Of a stretch of DNA of 6,362 nt, positions 1-5,270 are shown in pieces. How positions within the stretch are numbered: position 1 is the first letter of the stretch; each line of letters begins with the position of its first letter. Both the position numbers and the translations under genes were made by a program. The DNA lies in contig JAITNT010000252.1 of assembly GCA_031290295.1 (NCBI GenBank), forward strand, positions 1-6,362, given 5' to 3'. The DNA is from Clostridiales bacterium (GTDB lineage: Bacteria; Bacillota; Clostridia; Christensenellales; DUVY01). The notes below the pieces were generated by a model. The model saw only the letters and a list, made by a program, of their open reading frames with translations, made no database searches and was not told the origin of the DNA.

Positions 1-124
1 CGGTACAGACTCGGATAGAATAAACCTCTCCAGTCAGACAGAATCGGAAGAAGCTTGTCTGCCGCGCGCAGAGGGCGGCTTGTCGTAGCGCCGATTCGCG
101 TTTGGTCGGTATCGCTTGGTCGGT
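1..124. repeat. Intergenic repeat, copy 3 of the stop-codon-adjacent 'D' element
   Basis: This gene-free edge lies directly downstream of trhA (minus strand). Bases about 31-110 align with two other copies at 1272-1350 and 1410-1514. The 27-nt core at 84-110 matches 1324-1350 with one difference, and the GC-rich block 61-79 matches 1446-1464 with one difference. A second, shorter GGTCGGT-ending unit (111-124) abuts the trhA stop codon. Block 61-79 can fold as a GCCGC/GCGGC hairpin. No coding potential is convincing here. The role is unknown; a 3'-end RNA structure is one inference. Confidence 0.7.
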
Positions 125-784
125 TTACACTACATAGAACAATATCGAAAAGAACTGAAACAGCGAGCCGAGTATTACGAAGATATGCCAGACCGAGTGC
201 ATGTAGCGGATTTTTTTGCCGACGCCGTAAAGTACCGCGCCGACGGTATAGAATATTCCGCCCGTGATTACAAGAATAATCCCGGCTAATTCCATGCCTT
301 GTATCAGCGTATACAGCGACAAAACTATGCTCCAGCCCATGACGATGTAGCACGCCATAGAAACCTTGGCGAATTTTTCCACGCTAATCGCGTTGAGTAT
401 GATACCGAACACCGCCGCCGCCCAAACTAATCCGAAAACTGCCCAGCCTATCCAGTCCGTCACGCCCCTGAGCGTTACAAGCGTGTAGGGCGTGTACGTC
501 CCCGCGATAAGCATAAAAACCGAGCAATGGTCTATCACACGGAAAACCTTTTTTGCCGGAATCTTCGGTAAGGCGTGATACACGGTGGACATAGAATAAA
601 GCAAAATCATCGTGCCGCCGTATACGGCGCAGCTTACGATCGCCCATACGTTGCCGCCCGTAACGGCAAATACCACGCTGATAACAAGCGCGGCTACCGC
701 CAGCACCGCCCCGATAAGATGCGTTATCCAATTAAAACGCTCCTCGCCGACGGTATAATTTACGTACGTTACTTCTTGCGCCAT
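125..784 (-). CDS. trhA: Hemolysin III / PAQR-family membrane protein TrhA
   Basis: A 219-residue polytopic inner-membrane protein of the hemolysin III (PAQR, YqfA/TrhA) family, of the usual family length. Seven hydrophobic segments span roughly residues 20-41, 46-67, 83-104, 110-131, 140-161, 166-187 and 197-218. The metal-site signature of the family is complete: S66-x3-H70 in helix 2, D85-H86 at the start of helix 3 and H196-x3-H200 in the last helix. The family is linked to membrane energetics/fluidity homeostasis; the name hemolysin is historical and haemolytic activity should not be assumed. I chose the ATG at 784 over an upstream in-frame ATG at 877. The added 31 residues would be basic and unlike the family, the -10 box at 864-869 would lie inside that longer frame, and an AGGT lies 6 nt before 784. 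The gene is monocistronic as far as can be seen. It ends in TAA followed at once by an intergenic repeat. Confidence 0.93.
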   Translation of the reverse strand: MAQEVTYVNYTVGEERFNWITHLIGAVLAVAALVISVVFAVTGGNVWAIVSCAVYGGTMILLYSMSTVYHALPKIPAKKVFRVIDHCSVFMLIAGTYTPYTLVTLRGVTDWIGWAVFGLVWAAAVFGIILNAISVEKFAKVSMACYIVMGWSIVLSLYTLIQGMELAGIILVITGGIFYTVGAVLYGVGKKIRYMHSVWHIFVILGSLFQFFSILFYVV

Positions 785-863
785 ATGCCTACCTGCCTCA
801 TCGCCGTTTTTTTGATTACCGGAACGCTTTATACGGCGCGCCCGTCTTAAACGGCATGCTTTA

Positions 864-891
864 ATTATACCCGGCAACAGAAAAAATACAA
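864..891 (-). promoter_or_regulatory. Probable sigma-A promoter of trhA
   Basis: On the minus strand a TTGTAT (-35, 891-886) is followed after 16 nt by a perfect TATAAT (-10, 869-864). Transcription would start near 857, giving a 5' leader of about 70 nt before the trhA ATG at 784. No riboswitch fold was recognised in that leader. Confidence 0.65.
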
Positions 892-943
892 CCTATTCCC
901 GTAAAAAATAAGTTTACCGTTCGACTACGCGGAAATAGAGAGC

Positions 944-992
944 AAAACCCCCGACTCTACGCGCGGTAGAGTCGGCGTAGAAGGGGGTTTTT
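944..992. terminator. Bidirectional terminator-like hairpin
   Basis: An inner 10-bp perfect stem (CCGACTCTAC at 951-960, GTAGAGTCGG at 966-975) is capped by a 5-nt loop. An outer AAAACCC/GGGTTTT stem follows after a one-sided bulge (976-983). It ends in T5 on the plus strand (988-992) and in T4 on the minus strand (947-944). No plus-strand gene precedes it, so the likelier use is to stop minus-strand transcripts, either cysS read-through from about 530 nt upstream or an unseen small RNA. That use is an inference. Confidence 0.6.
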
Positions 993-1024
993 GGGTGGGA
1001 GCGTCGTAATCGCCTCAACCCAAA
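990..1024. other. Hairpin adjoining the terminator-like stem
   Basis: TTTGGGT (990-996) pairs with ACCCAAA (1018-1024), and GCG (1001-1003) with CGC (1011-1013), across a symmetric 4x4 internal loop and a 7-nt apical loop. Its left arm shares 3 nt with the right arm/T-run of the 944-992 hairpin, so the two compete at their junction. This segment is not a copy of the neighbouring repeats. A small RNA or an attenuator is possible, but no family was recognised. Confidence 0.4.
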
Positions 1025-1053
1025 CAAGGAACCAGGGCAAGCAAAATATCTTA

Positions 1054-1103
1054 GCAAGCGGTGAAGAGACGTTTCGACTGCGCGCTAGCATTGACAGAGA
1101 GGG
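1054..1103. repeat. Dispersed repeat units, inverted relative to 5035-5280
   Basis: Bases 1070-1095, read on the minus strand, match 5035-5060 in 23 of 26 positions and share the GCGCAGTCGAAAC core with 5106-5130. GCAAGCGGTGA (about 1054-1064) and TGACAGAGAGGG (1092-1103) recur as reverse complements near 5259-5279. The modules are the same in both regions but not in the same order, so this is a mosaic rather than one simple duplication. Confidence 0.75.
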
Positions 1104-1159
1104 TTGGTTTGTTTATGAGCAAGGGGCGAAGCGGGGAAAGAGCGGATAGAGTTAGAACT

Positions 1160-1197
1160 GGATTGCCACACTTCGGCTCCGCCTCGTTCGCAATGAC
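1160..1197 (-). repeat. GTCATTGC-type hairpin repeat, minus-strand copy
   Basis: Read on the minus strand, this 38-nt unit matches 5177-5214 at 35 of 38 positions. ATTGC/GCAAT arms (1190-1194 with 1162-1166) form its outer stem, and a GGC/GCC mini-stem lies inside. Units starting GTCATTGCGAGCGA and ending GCAATCC are a type of intergenic repeat often met in bacterial genomes. Their function is not settled. Confidence 0.8.
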
Positions 1198-1199
1198 AA

Positions 1200-1269
1200 T
1201 GTGTACGGGTAGAACAGCGACAATACAATTAAGACGGAGCGTAGCAAAATCGCATTTTTGCGTAGCGAC
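1200..1269. repeat. About 70-nt repeat, inverted copy of 4944-5014
   Basis: The block begins TGTGTACG, continues through a GTAGAAC-GCGACAAT-CAATTAA core, and ends in a CGCATTTTTGCG palindrome (1251-1262). The reverse complement of 4944-5014 carries the same string of motifs in the same order at roughly 80% identity with a one-base indel. It directly follows the GTCATTGC unit here, whereas in the other region other modules separate the two. Confidence 0.75.
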
Positions 1270-1271
1270 CC

Positions 1272-1350
1272 CGTTGAAAGTCCGACTGAATCGGATTAAG
1301 CAAGCAAGGCGGTAACGCCGAAGCGTAGCGCCGATTCACGTTTGGTCGGT
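1272..1350. repeat. 'D' element, copy 1
   Basis: It starts CGTTGAAAGTCCGACTGAAT and ends CCGATTCACGTTTGGTCGGT. The left half aligns with 1410-1451 (GTTGAAGTCCG, GAAT, CGG, TTAAGC in order), and the right 27 nt match 84-110 with one mismatch. It lacks the GC-rich hairpin block present in the other two copies. Confidence 0.7.
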
Positions 1351-1409
1351 TTTCTTGCGCAAGCGAGCGGAATGACCACGCGCAGTATTTGTACCCTATG
1401 CACACCCAG

Positions 1410-1514
1410 CGTTGAAGTCCGCCCGAATGCGGTTAAGCGAATCAAGCCGCCCGCAGAGGGCGGCGAGTGAGCGCGCATTCGCGTCTGGGCGGCTTACATT
1501 CACGTTTGGTCAGT
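1410..1514. repeat. 'D' element, copy 2, directly after cysS
   Basis: This is the longest copy. It has a left GTTGAAGTCCG module (1411-1440), then a perfect 7-bp GC hairpin (GCCGCCC at 1446-1452, GGGCGGC at 1458-1464, loop GCAGA). It closes with two ATTC-CG-G-C-G-T modules ending at TTGGTCAGT (1506-1514). It lies 5 nt from the cysS stop codon. On the cysS transcript the GC stem is followed by TTGATT, too weak a U-tract for a standard terminator. It may still act as a 3'-end structure, which is inferred. Confidence 0.7.
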
Positions 1515-1519
1515 CTATC

Positions 1520-2917
1520 TTATTTATTAATTTTATACCCGCCGGGAACGTCTATAACCGTATAGCCTTTGTCGGCGATTTCCTTGCGCAGGGCGTCGGC
1601 TCCGGCGAAGTCCTTGAGGGCTTTCGCTTTAACGCGTTTCTCGGCTAAGGCGGTTATTTCCTCGGGGATATCAAAATTTTCGGGCGCGGCAACTCCCGAG
1701 GCGGCGGCCTTATCAAGGTCTAACGCAAAAACCCCGTCGAACCTCAAGGCGAGCGCATAAATATCCTTGCTTTTAGACTCCTTAAGCATGGTAAAAAGCA
1801 GTCCCAAAGCGTACGGTATATTGAGGTCGTCCGAAATAGCCGCGGAGAAGTCCGCCGCGTATTTATCGAGAACGGCTTTTGGCGCGCGCTCGGCGGAAAT
1901 TTTATGCTGATACAGACCCGCAAGCAAGCGTTCATAGGCGGTCGCCGAAGCGGCAAGCCCCTCGAACGTGAAGTTCAGGCGCTTGCGGTAGTGCGCGTTA
2001 AGGCAGAAAAACCGGAACGCCATAGGCGGATAGCCCTTTTCGGCAAGCTCGGCTACCCGGTAGGTGTTGCCCAGCGACTTACTCATTTTGCCGTTGTCGA
2101 ACAGCATAAATTCGCCGTGCATCCATGTATTAACCGTCTTCTTGCCCTCTAACGCCTCGCTTTGCGCGATTTCGTTCTCGTGGTGGATAGGAATATGATC
2201 GACCCCGCCCGTATGAATATCGAAAAGCTTGCCGAGGTATTTTGAGGACATCGCCGAGCACTCTATGTGCCAGCCCGGGTATCCCTTGCCCCACGGGCTG
2301 TCCCACTGCATGATATGCTCGGGCTCGGCTTTTTTCCACAATGCGAAGTCGGAGGCGTTACGCTTGTATTCGTTGACCTCTACGCGCGCGCCGGCTTTTT
2401 GCTCGTCAAGCTTGATGCCCGAAAGCTTGCCGTAGCCGGGAAATTTTGCGATATCGAAATATATGCCGTCGGGCGTTTCGTAGCCGTAACCAAGCTCGCA
2501 AAGCTTAATTACATAATCGAGCATGTCCGCGATATGGTCGGTAGCCTTGACGATTATTTCCGGCTTACCGATGTTAAGCCTCGCCAAGTCCTTAAAAAAT
2601 TCCACCGTAACTATCTCGGCTATCTCGTACGGCGATTTTTGCAGTTTTTCAGCCGCCTGTTGCATTTTGTCCTCGCCGGTGTCGCCGTCCGAGGTAAGAT
2701 GCCCCACGTCGGTTATATTCATGACGCCTTTCAGCTTGTACCCCTCGAATTTGAGCGTGCGGCGCAGTATATCCATAAAGATATACGTCCGCATGTTGCC
2801 TATATGCGCATAATTATACACCGTAGGGCCGCAGGAGTACATCTTAACGAGCCCCGACTTTGACAGCGGCTTAAATTCCTCTTTTTTACGCGTAAGCGTG
2901 TTGTAAAGCTTGAGCAT
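1520..2917 (-). CDS. cysS: Cysteine--tRNA ligase (CysRS)
   Basis: A 465-residue class I aminoacyl-tRNA synthetase of normal length. It activates cysteine with ATP and charges tRNA-Cys in the cytoplasm; it is a core essential function. The HIGH-type motif is H38-I-G-N41, and the KMSKS loop is K277-M-S-K-S281. The four zinc ligands that fix the cysteine thiol in this family are all visible: C29, C220, H245 and E249 (in HHENE). A catalytic Rossmann domain (about 1-310) precedes the helical DALR-type and C-terminal tRNA-binding region (about 320-465). The ATG at 2917 begins MLKLYNTLTR, a standard family start. Its ribosome site AAGGAG (2936-2931) lies 13 nt upstream, rather far, inside the end of cysE. 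cysE ends only 2 nt before, so the pair is almost surely co-transcribed and perhaps translationally coupled. The TAA stop is followed by a dispersed repeat. Confidence 0.98.
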   Translation of the reverse strand: MLKLYNTLTRKKEEFKPLSKSGLVKMYSCGPTVYNYAHIGNMRTYIFMDILRRTLKFEGYKLKGVMNITDVGHLTSDGDTGEDKMQQAAEKLQKSPYEIAEIVTVEFFKDLARLNIGKPEIIVKATDHIADMLDYVIKLCELGYGYETPDGIYFDIAKFPGYGKLSGIKLDEQKAGARVEVNEYKRNASDFALWKKAEPEHIMQWDSPWGKGYPGWHIECSAMSSKYLGKLFDIHTGGVDHIPIHHENEIAQSEALEGKKTVNTWMHGEFMLFDNGKMSKSLGNTYRVAELAEKGYPPMAFRFFCLNAHYRKRLNFTFEGLAASATAYERLLAGLYQHKISAERAPKAVLDKYAADFSAAISDDLNIPYALGLLFTMLKESKSKDIYALALRFDGVFALDLDKAAASGVAAPENFDIPEEITALAEKRVKAKALKDFAGADALRKEIADKGYTVIDVPGGYKINK

Positions 2918-2919
2918 GG

Positions 2920-3636
2920 CTATTTTTTTTCTCCTTGCAGAACCTTCTTTTTCAGCTTAGCTATTTCGTCCTCAAGTCCGGCTATTTGCCCGTAAAGCGT
3001 CTCTAACGCGCACGAAATATGCGCAAATTCCTCTACCAAAGGGTCGGGAAAGGTTTGATCCAGCTCCGGGCGGCTGCCGCCGCGCCTGACTACGCGCCCG
3101 GGAACGCCGACTACCGTGCAGTTCTCGGGAACGTCGGCAAGAACCACGCTGCCCGCGCCGATTTTGGCGTTGTCGCCGATATTTATCGGACCCAAAACCT
3201 TGGCGCCCGCGCTGACCATGACGTTGTTTCCTAGAGTCGGGTGTCGCTTGCCCCTGTCCTTACCCGTGCCGCCGAGCGTTACGCCCTGATAAAGCGTGCA
3301 GTTCTCGCCTATCTCCGCGGTTTCGCCGATTACTACGCCGGTGCCATGGTCGATAAATATGCCGCCCGCGATCTTCGCGCCCGGGTGAATTTCTATGCCC
3401 GTAAAAAACCGCGAAACCTGACTTATGATGCGCGCCAACAGCTTCAGCTTAAGCTTAACGTGGAAAAAATGCGCGCGGCGGTACGAACGCACCGCGTGAT
3501 AGCCCGCGTAAGTAAGCCAAATCTCGAAATAATTACGCGCGGCGGGATCGTTGCGGCGCGCCGATTCCAAATCCATACGCAATTTACTTTTCTTTCTCGG
3601 TTTTTGCACCGTCTTTTTTATCTTTTTATCTTTCAT
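2920..3636 (-). CDS. cysE: Serine O-acetyltransferase
   Basis: A 238-residue serine acetyltransferase that makes O-acetyl-L-serine from serine and acetyl-CoA, the first step of cysteine synthesis, in the cytoplasm. It is the short Bacillus/Clostridium form. A helical N-terminal domain (about 22-78, with DPAARNYFEIWLTYAG) leads into a left-handed beta-helix of hexapeptide repeats (about 81-190). Active-site landmarks are E82 in IEIHP (Asp in the E. coli enzyme, Glu in Bacillus), H97 in IDHGTG, and R131-H132 in GKRHP. The C-terminal part (about 208-235) is a charged helix with heptad-like spacing ending in a lysine-rich tail. The first about 20 residues are an unusual, strongly basic extension. 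I keep the ATG at 3636 because GGAGGT (3649-3644) sits 7 nt upstream, while the internal Met21 has only a weak site. The coding end carries an A8 run before TAG, which overlaps the cysS ribosome site region. Confidence 0.96.
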   Translation of the reverse strand: MKDKKIKKTVQKPRKKSKLRMDLESARRNDPAARNYFEIWLTYAGYHAVRSYRRAHFFHVKLKLKLLARIISQVSRFFTGIEIHPGAKIAGGIFIDHGTGVVIGETAEIGENCTLYQGVTLGGTGKDRGKRHPTLGNNVMVSAGAKVLGPINIGDNAKIGAGSVVLADVPENCTVVGVPGRVVRRGGSRPELDQTFPDPLVEEFAHISCALETLYGQIAGLEDEIAKLKKKVLQGEKK

Positions 3637-3643
3637 CGGCGTT

Positions 3644-3649
3644 ACCTCC
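3644..3649 (-). promoter_or_regulatory. Strong ribosome binding site of cysE
   Basis: GGAGGT on the minus strand, 7 nt before the ATG at 3636. It decides the long start with the basic N-terminal extension over Met21. Confidence 0.8.
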
Positions 3650-3715
3650 GCCTAAGCTGCTATTATTTATGCCGGATTTCTTGGAAATGTTAGCAAGTTT
3701 TTGCCGCGCCGTCCG

Positions 3716-4138
3716 TCAACACTGCAAAAATGACAGAAAATCCAAAACGTCGCTTATCTTATCCGCCGCCGCGTCGTATTCCATCTGCGTGTCGTAAATA
3801 CCCTTGAGGTTCTCCGCGATGCGCGCAAGACGTTCGTCCAGATACCCCTGCCCGCGCTCGGTAAGCGAATAACTGATACCGCGCCTGTCGAGCAGCGTAC
3901 GCGAACGGCAAATCAAATTTTCCCGTTCCAAAGCCTTGGCGAGCGTAGTCAGGTTAGGCTTGAGAATTCTCAACCGCGCCATTATCTCGGGCGGCGACAC
4001 ACAATCCTTGCCGTACAGAACGTACAAAAATTTCGTCTTTAACGACAGCAAGGCCTTGTCGCCGTCCTCGCACATACACGCGAGCCGCGCGGCAATTCTT
4101 AAATCAACTATTTTACGCGCAAGTGCCGAATACTCCAT
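3716..4138 (-). CDS. MarR-like winged-helix transcriptional regulator
   Basis: A 140-residue predicted cytoplasmic DNA-binding protein. The helix-turn-helix lies at about 48-72 (SPPEIMARLRILKPNLTTLAKAL). The wing follows with the D-R-R signature at 84-86 and an SLTERG close at 91-96. Flanking helices 1-30 and 97-138 would form the dimer interface, as in MarR proteins. It has five cysteines (C21, C23, C46, C77 and the C-terminal C140), so thiol or redox sensing is possible but not shown. A GTG at 4174 would add 12 basic residues. I prefer the ATG at 4138 because the predicted promoter would place the transcript start only about 8 nt before the GTG, while GGGAAAGG stands just before the ATG. 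The target is unknown; cysE-cysS 79 nt downstream and its own promoter are the natural candidates. No clear terminator separates it from cysE. Confidence 0.85.
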   Translation of the reverse strand: MEYSALARKIVDLRIAARLACMCEDGDKALLSLKTKFLYVLYGKDCVSPPEIMARLRILKPNLTTLAKALERENLICRSRTLLDRRGISYSLTERGQGYLDERLARIAENLKGIYDTQMEYDAAADKISDVLDFLSFLQC

Positions 4139-4188
4139 TTTACCTTTCCCGATTTTTTTACGGAAGCGCTTCACTTCCTATGCCCCCT

Positions 4189-4217
4189 AGTATATCTTAT
4201 TAAACAAAATATTTCAA
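4189..4217 (-). promoter_or_regulatory. Sigma-A promoter of the MarR-like gene
   Basis: TTGAAA (4217-4212), a 17-nt spacer and TATACT (4194-4189) on the minus strand. The start of transcription is expected near 4182, giving a leader of about 44 nt to the ATG at 4138. It may also drive cysE-cysS by read-through. Confidence 0.75.
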
Positions 4218-4298
4218 GCAAACCGACCGCTAAAATAGAAAACGGGTCGGGCGTACGCGTTTTTATGCGTTTGCACCGTAAAACGGAATCCGGCGCGC

Positions 4299-4838
4299 TC
4301 ACACCGACAGCTTCCGCACAAAGTCGCGAACCTGCCGCTGCTGATTTCCCAACCCGAAATCGTACAGCAACGCAAGCGGTGTGATTGCTACGGCGATAAA
4401 TACCAAAATATATCGGTTAATCCATTCGCTGTCGAACACAATATAGCGCGCGAGAAGATAAAGAAGATAGTATCCGACGTCGAAAATGACGGCAACGATA
4501 ATTTTGCGCGCAATAAGCGGAACCTTTGCGCGCCGCATCCAATGCGCAAGAATCGGATGCCACCCCATAAAAATAATATACGGGGAAAGCGAAGCAAGAT
4601 TAAAGCCGGAAAAAAGCAGCCCCAGCACACAGGTCACCACATAGACGGCAATCGCGCCGAAATAATAATCCTTTGCAAGCGGAAACATGACGCAAAAAGT
4701 CGCGACGTAAAACCAAAACAGCTCGAGCATCTGAAAAAACACCCCGAGCATGATAAATACTACGGACAGCGCCGAGAAAACTCCCGCATACGCCACCTGC
4801 TTTCCCGGACTAACGGTCATACGCGCCGCCAAAAACAT
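4299..4838 (-). CDS. Small polytopic membrane protein, function unassigned
   Basis: A 179-residue integral membrane protein with about five to six hydrophobic segments (roughly 15-36, 38-54, 58-77, 82-96, 110-132 and 141-160). A short basic C-terminal tail (QRQVRDFVRKLSV) is probably cytoplasmic. A G-W-H-P motif at 92-95 after SPYIIFMG is the most distinctive spot. The general layout recalls small substrate-binding (S) components of ECF-type transporters or related families, but I cannot assign it and no transporter partner is in the window. Base composition and orientation match its neighbours, and it has its own promoter, so it is probably a real gene. The start is uncertain. The ATG at 4838 has only a GGGT before it and a leader of about 11 nt. 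An ATG at 4820 (Met7) would give a more usual leader of about 29 nt, with a weak GGCGG. Confidence 0.75.
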   Translation of the reverse strand: MFLAARMTVSPGKQVAYAGVFSALSVVFIMLGVFFQMLELFWFYVATFCVMFPLAKDYYFGAIAVYVVTCVLGLLFSGFNLASLSPYIIFMGWHPILAHWMRRAKVPLIARKIIVAVIFDVGYYLLYLLARYIVFDSEWINRYILVFIAVAITPLALLYDFGLGNQQRQVRDFVRKLSV

Positions 4839-4855
4839 CGATACCCATTAAATAT

Positions 4856-4884
4856 AGTATAATACATAATTCAAAGAATTACAA
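4856..4884 (-). promoter_or_regulatory. Sigma-A promoter of the small membrane protein gene
   Basis: TTGTAA (4884-4879), a 17-nt spacer and TATACT (4861-4856) on the minus strand. A transcript would begin near 4849, only about 11 nt before the first ATG. Confidence 0.7.
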
Positions 4885-4899
4885 GCCCACGAAGCCAAG

Positions 4900-4929
4900 C
4901 CGACCGAATACGAATGCGTATTCGGTCGG
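4900..4929. repeat. Perfect 13-bp inverted repeat
   Basis: CCGACCGAATACG (4900-4912) and CGTATTCGGTCGG (4917-4929) flank a 4-nt loop. No T-run follows on either strand, so it is not a standard terminator. It lies 16 nt upstream of the -35 of the small membrane gene. An ACCGAATACGAAT half-unit recurs near 5079-5091. Read on the minus strand, its GTCCGACCGAAT start resembles the left modules of the 'D' elements. Confidence 0.75.
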
Positions 4930-4943
4930 ACTAGCAAAGAGGA

Positions 4944-5014
4944 TCCGCTCCGCAAAAATGCGCTATAGCTAGCGCTCCGGTTTAATTGCATTGTCGCCGT
5001 TCTATCGTACACAA
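4944..5014. repeat. About 70-nt repeat, inverted copy of 1200-1269
   Basis: It carries the same motif order as 1200-1269 on the opposite strand. Two small palindromes lie inside: CGCA-AAAA-TGCG (4951-4962) and a GCGCTA/TAGCGC pair with a 4-nt loop at about 4960-4975. The second is weaker in the other copy. Confidence 0.75.
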
Positions 5015-5034
5015 TATAATCAAAACCTACCTTT

Positions 5035-5130
5035 GTCGATGCTGGCGCGCAGTCGAAACAATGCCCGCGTCACTCGCACCGAATACGAATTAAAACAAAA
5101 TCAATGTCATGTTGAGCGCAGTCGAAACAT
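5035..5130 (+). repeat. Two GTCA...CAGTCGAAAC repeat units
   Basis: Unit one (5035-5060) and unit two (5106-5130) share the core GCGCAGTCGAAACA. Unit two forms a hairpin with ATGTT (5109-5113) and AACAT (5126-5130) around a 12-nt loop. In unit one these arms have decayed. A further copy of unit one lies inverted at 1070-1095. Confidence 0.75.
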
Positions 5131-5133
5131 CTC

Positions 5134-5270
5134 TTCGCCGCTTTCACCGCCCCGATACAATTCTCTTGCCCTATCCGTCATTGCGAGCGAGGCGTAGCCG
5201 ATGTGTGGCAATCCAGACCCGCTTCGCCGCTTTAATCGCCCCCTATACAATTCGCTTTCCCTCTCTGTCA
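5134..5270 (+). repeat. Imperfect 47/48-nt direct repeat around a GTCATTGC unit
   Basis: Bases 5134-5180 and 5223-5270 both begin TTCGCCGCTTT, run through a CGCCCC-ATACAATTC core and end CCCT-TC-GTCA, with one indel and a few substitutions. The first copy runs into the GTCATTGC hairpin unit (5177-5214, arms 5180-5184 and 5208-5212). The second ends in GTCACCGCTTGCC. The array therefore reads as alternating GTCA-headed hairpins and TTCGCCGC spacers. Confidence 0.75.

Larger units (their letters stand above)
785..1519. other. 735-nt gene-free region made largely of dispersed repeats
   Basis: Between trhA and cysS no credible gene is seen on either strand. From left to right it holds the trhA promoter and leader (to about 891), a terminator-like hairpin (944-992), a second hairpin (990-1024), and then repeat units shared with 4940-5280 in inverted orientation (1054-1269). 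Two copies of the 'D' element (1272-1350 and 1410-1514) complete it. Short open frames across the repeats encode low-complexity, family-less peptides and are treated as spurious. Confidence 0.75.

Noticed and set aside
785..877. 31-residue N-terminal extension of trhA
   Set aside because: The extended frame would include the -10 box, is arginine-rich and unlike the family. The shorter start gives the usual family length.
1061..1315. An 84-residue open frame on the plus strand across the repeats
   Set aside because: It is translated from the dispersed repeat units, has no family resemblance, and peptides such as PHFGSASFAMT are the usual false product of GTCATTGC-type repeats.
2267..2863. A 198-residue plus-strand open frame
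   Set aside because: It lies fully antisense to cysS and mirrors its codon structure. No ribosome site or known domain supports it.
3637..3715. T-box or other cysteine-responsive leader before cysE
   Set aside because: Only 79 nt separate the genes, with no T-box sequence, specifier stem or terminator visible. A weak -35-like TTGACG at the regulator's stop lacks a convincing -10.
4220..4298. Terminator after the small membrane gene
   Set aside because: Only a 6-bp CCGACC/GGTCGG pairing with a long loop is present, and no U-tract follows it.
5106..5270. Possible CRISPR array
   Set aside because: The units differ in length and sequence, there are too few of them, the spacers are themselves repeated, and no cas genes are present.
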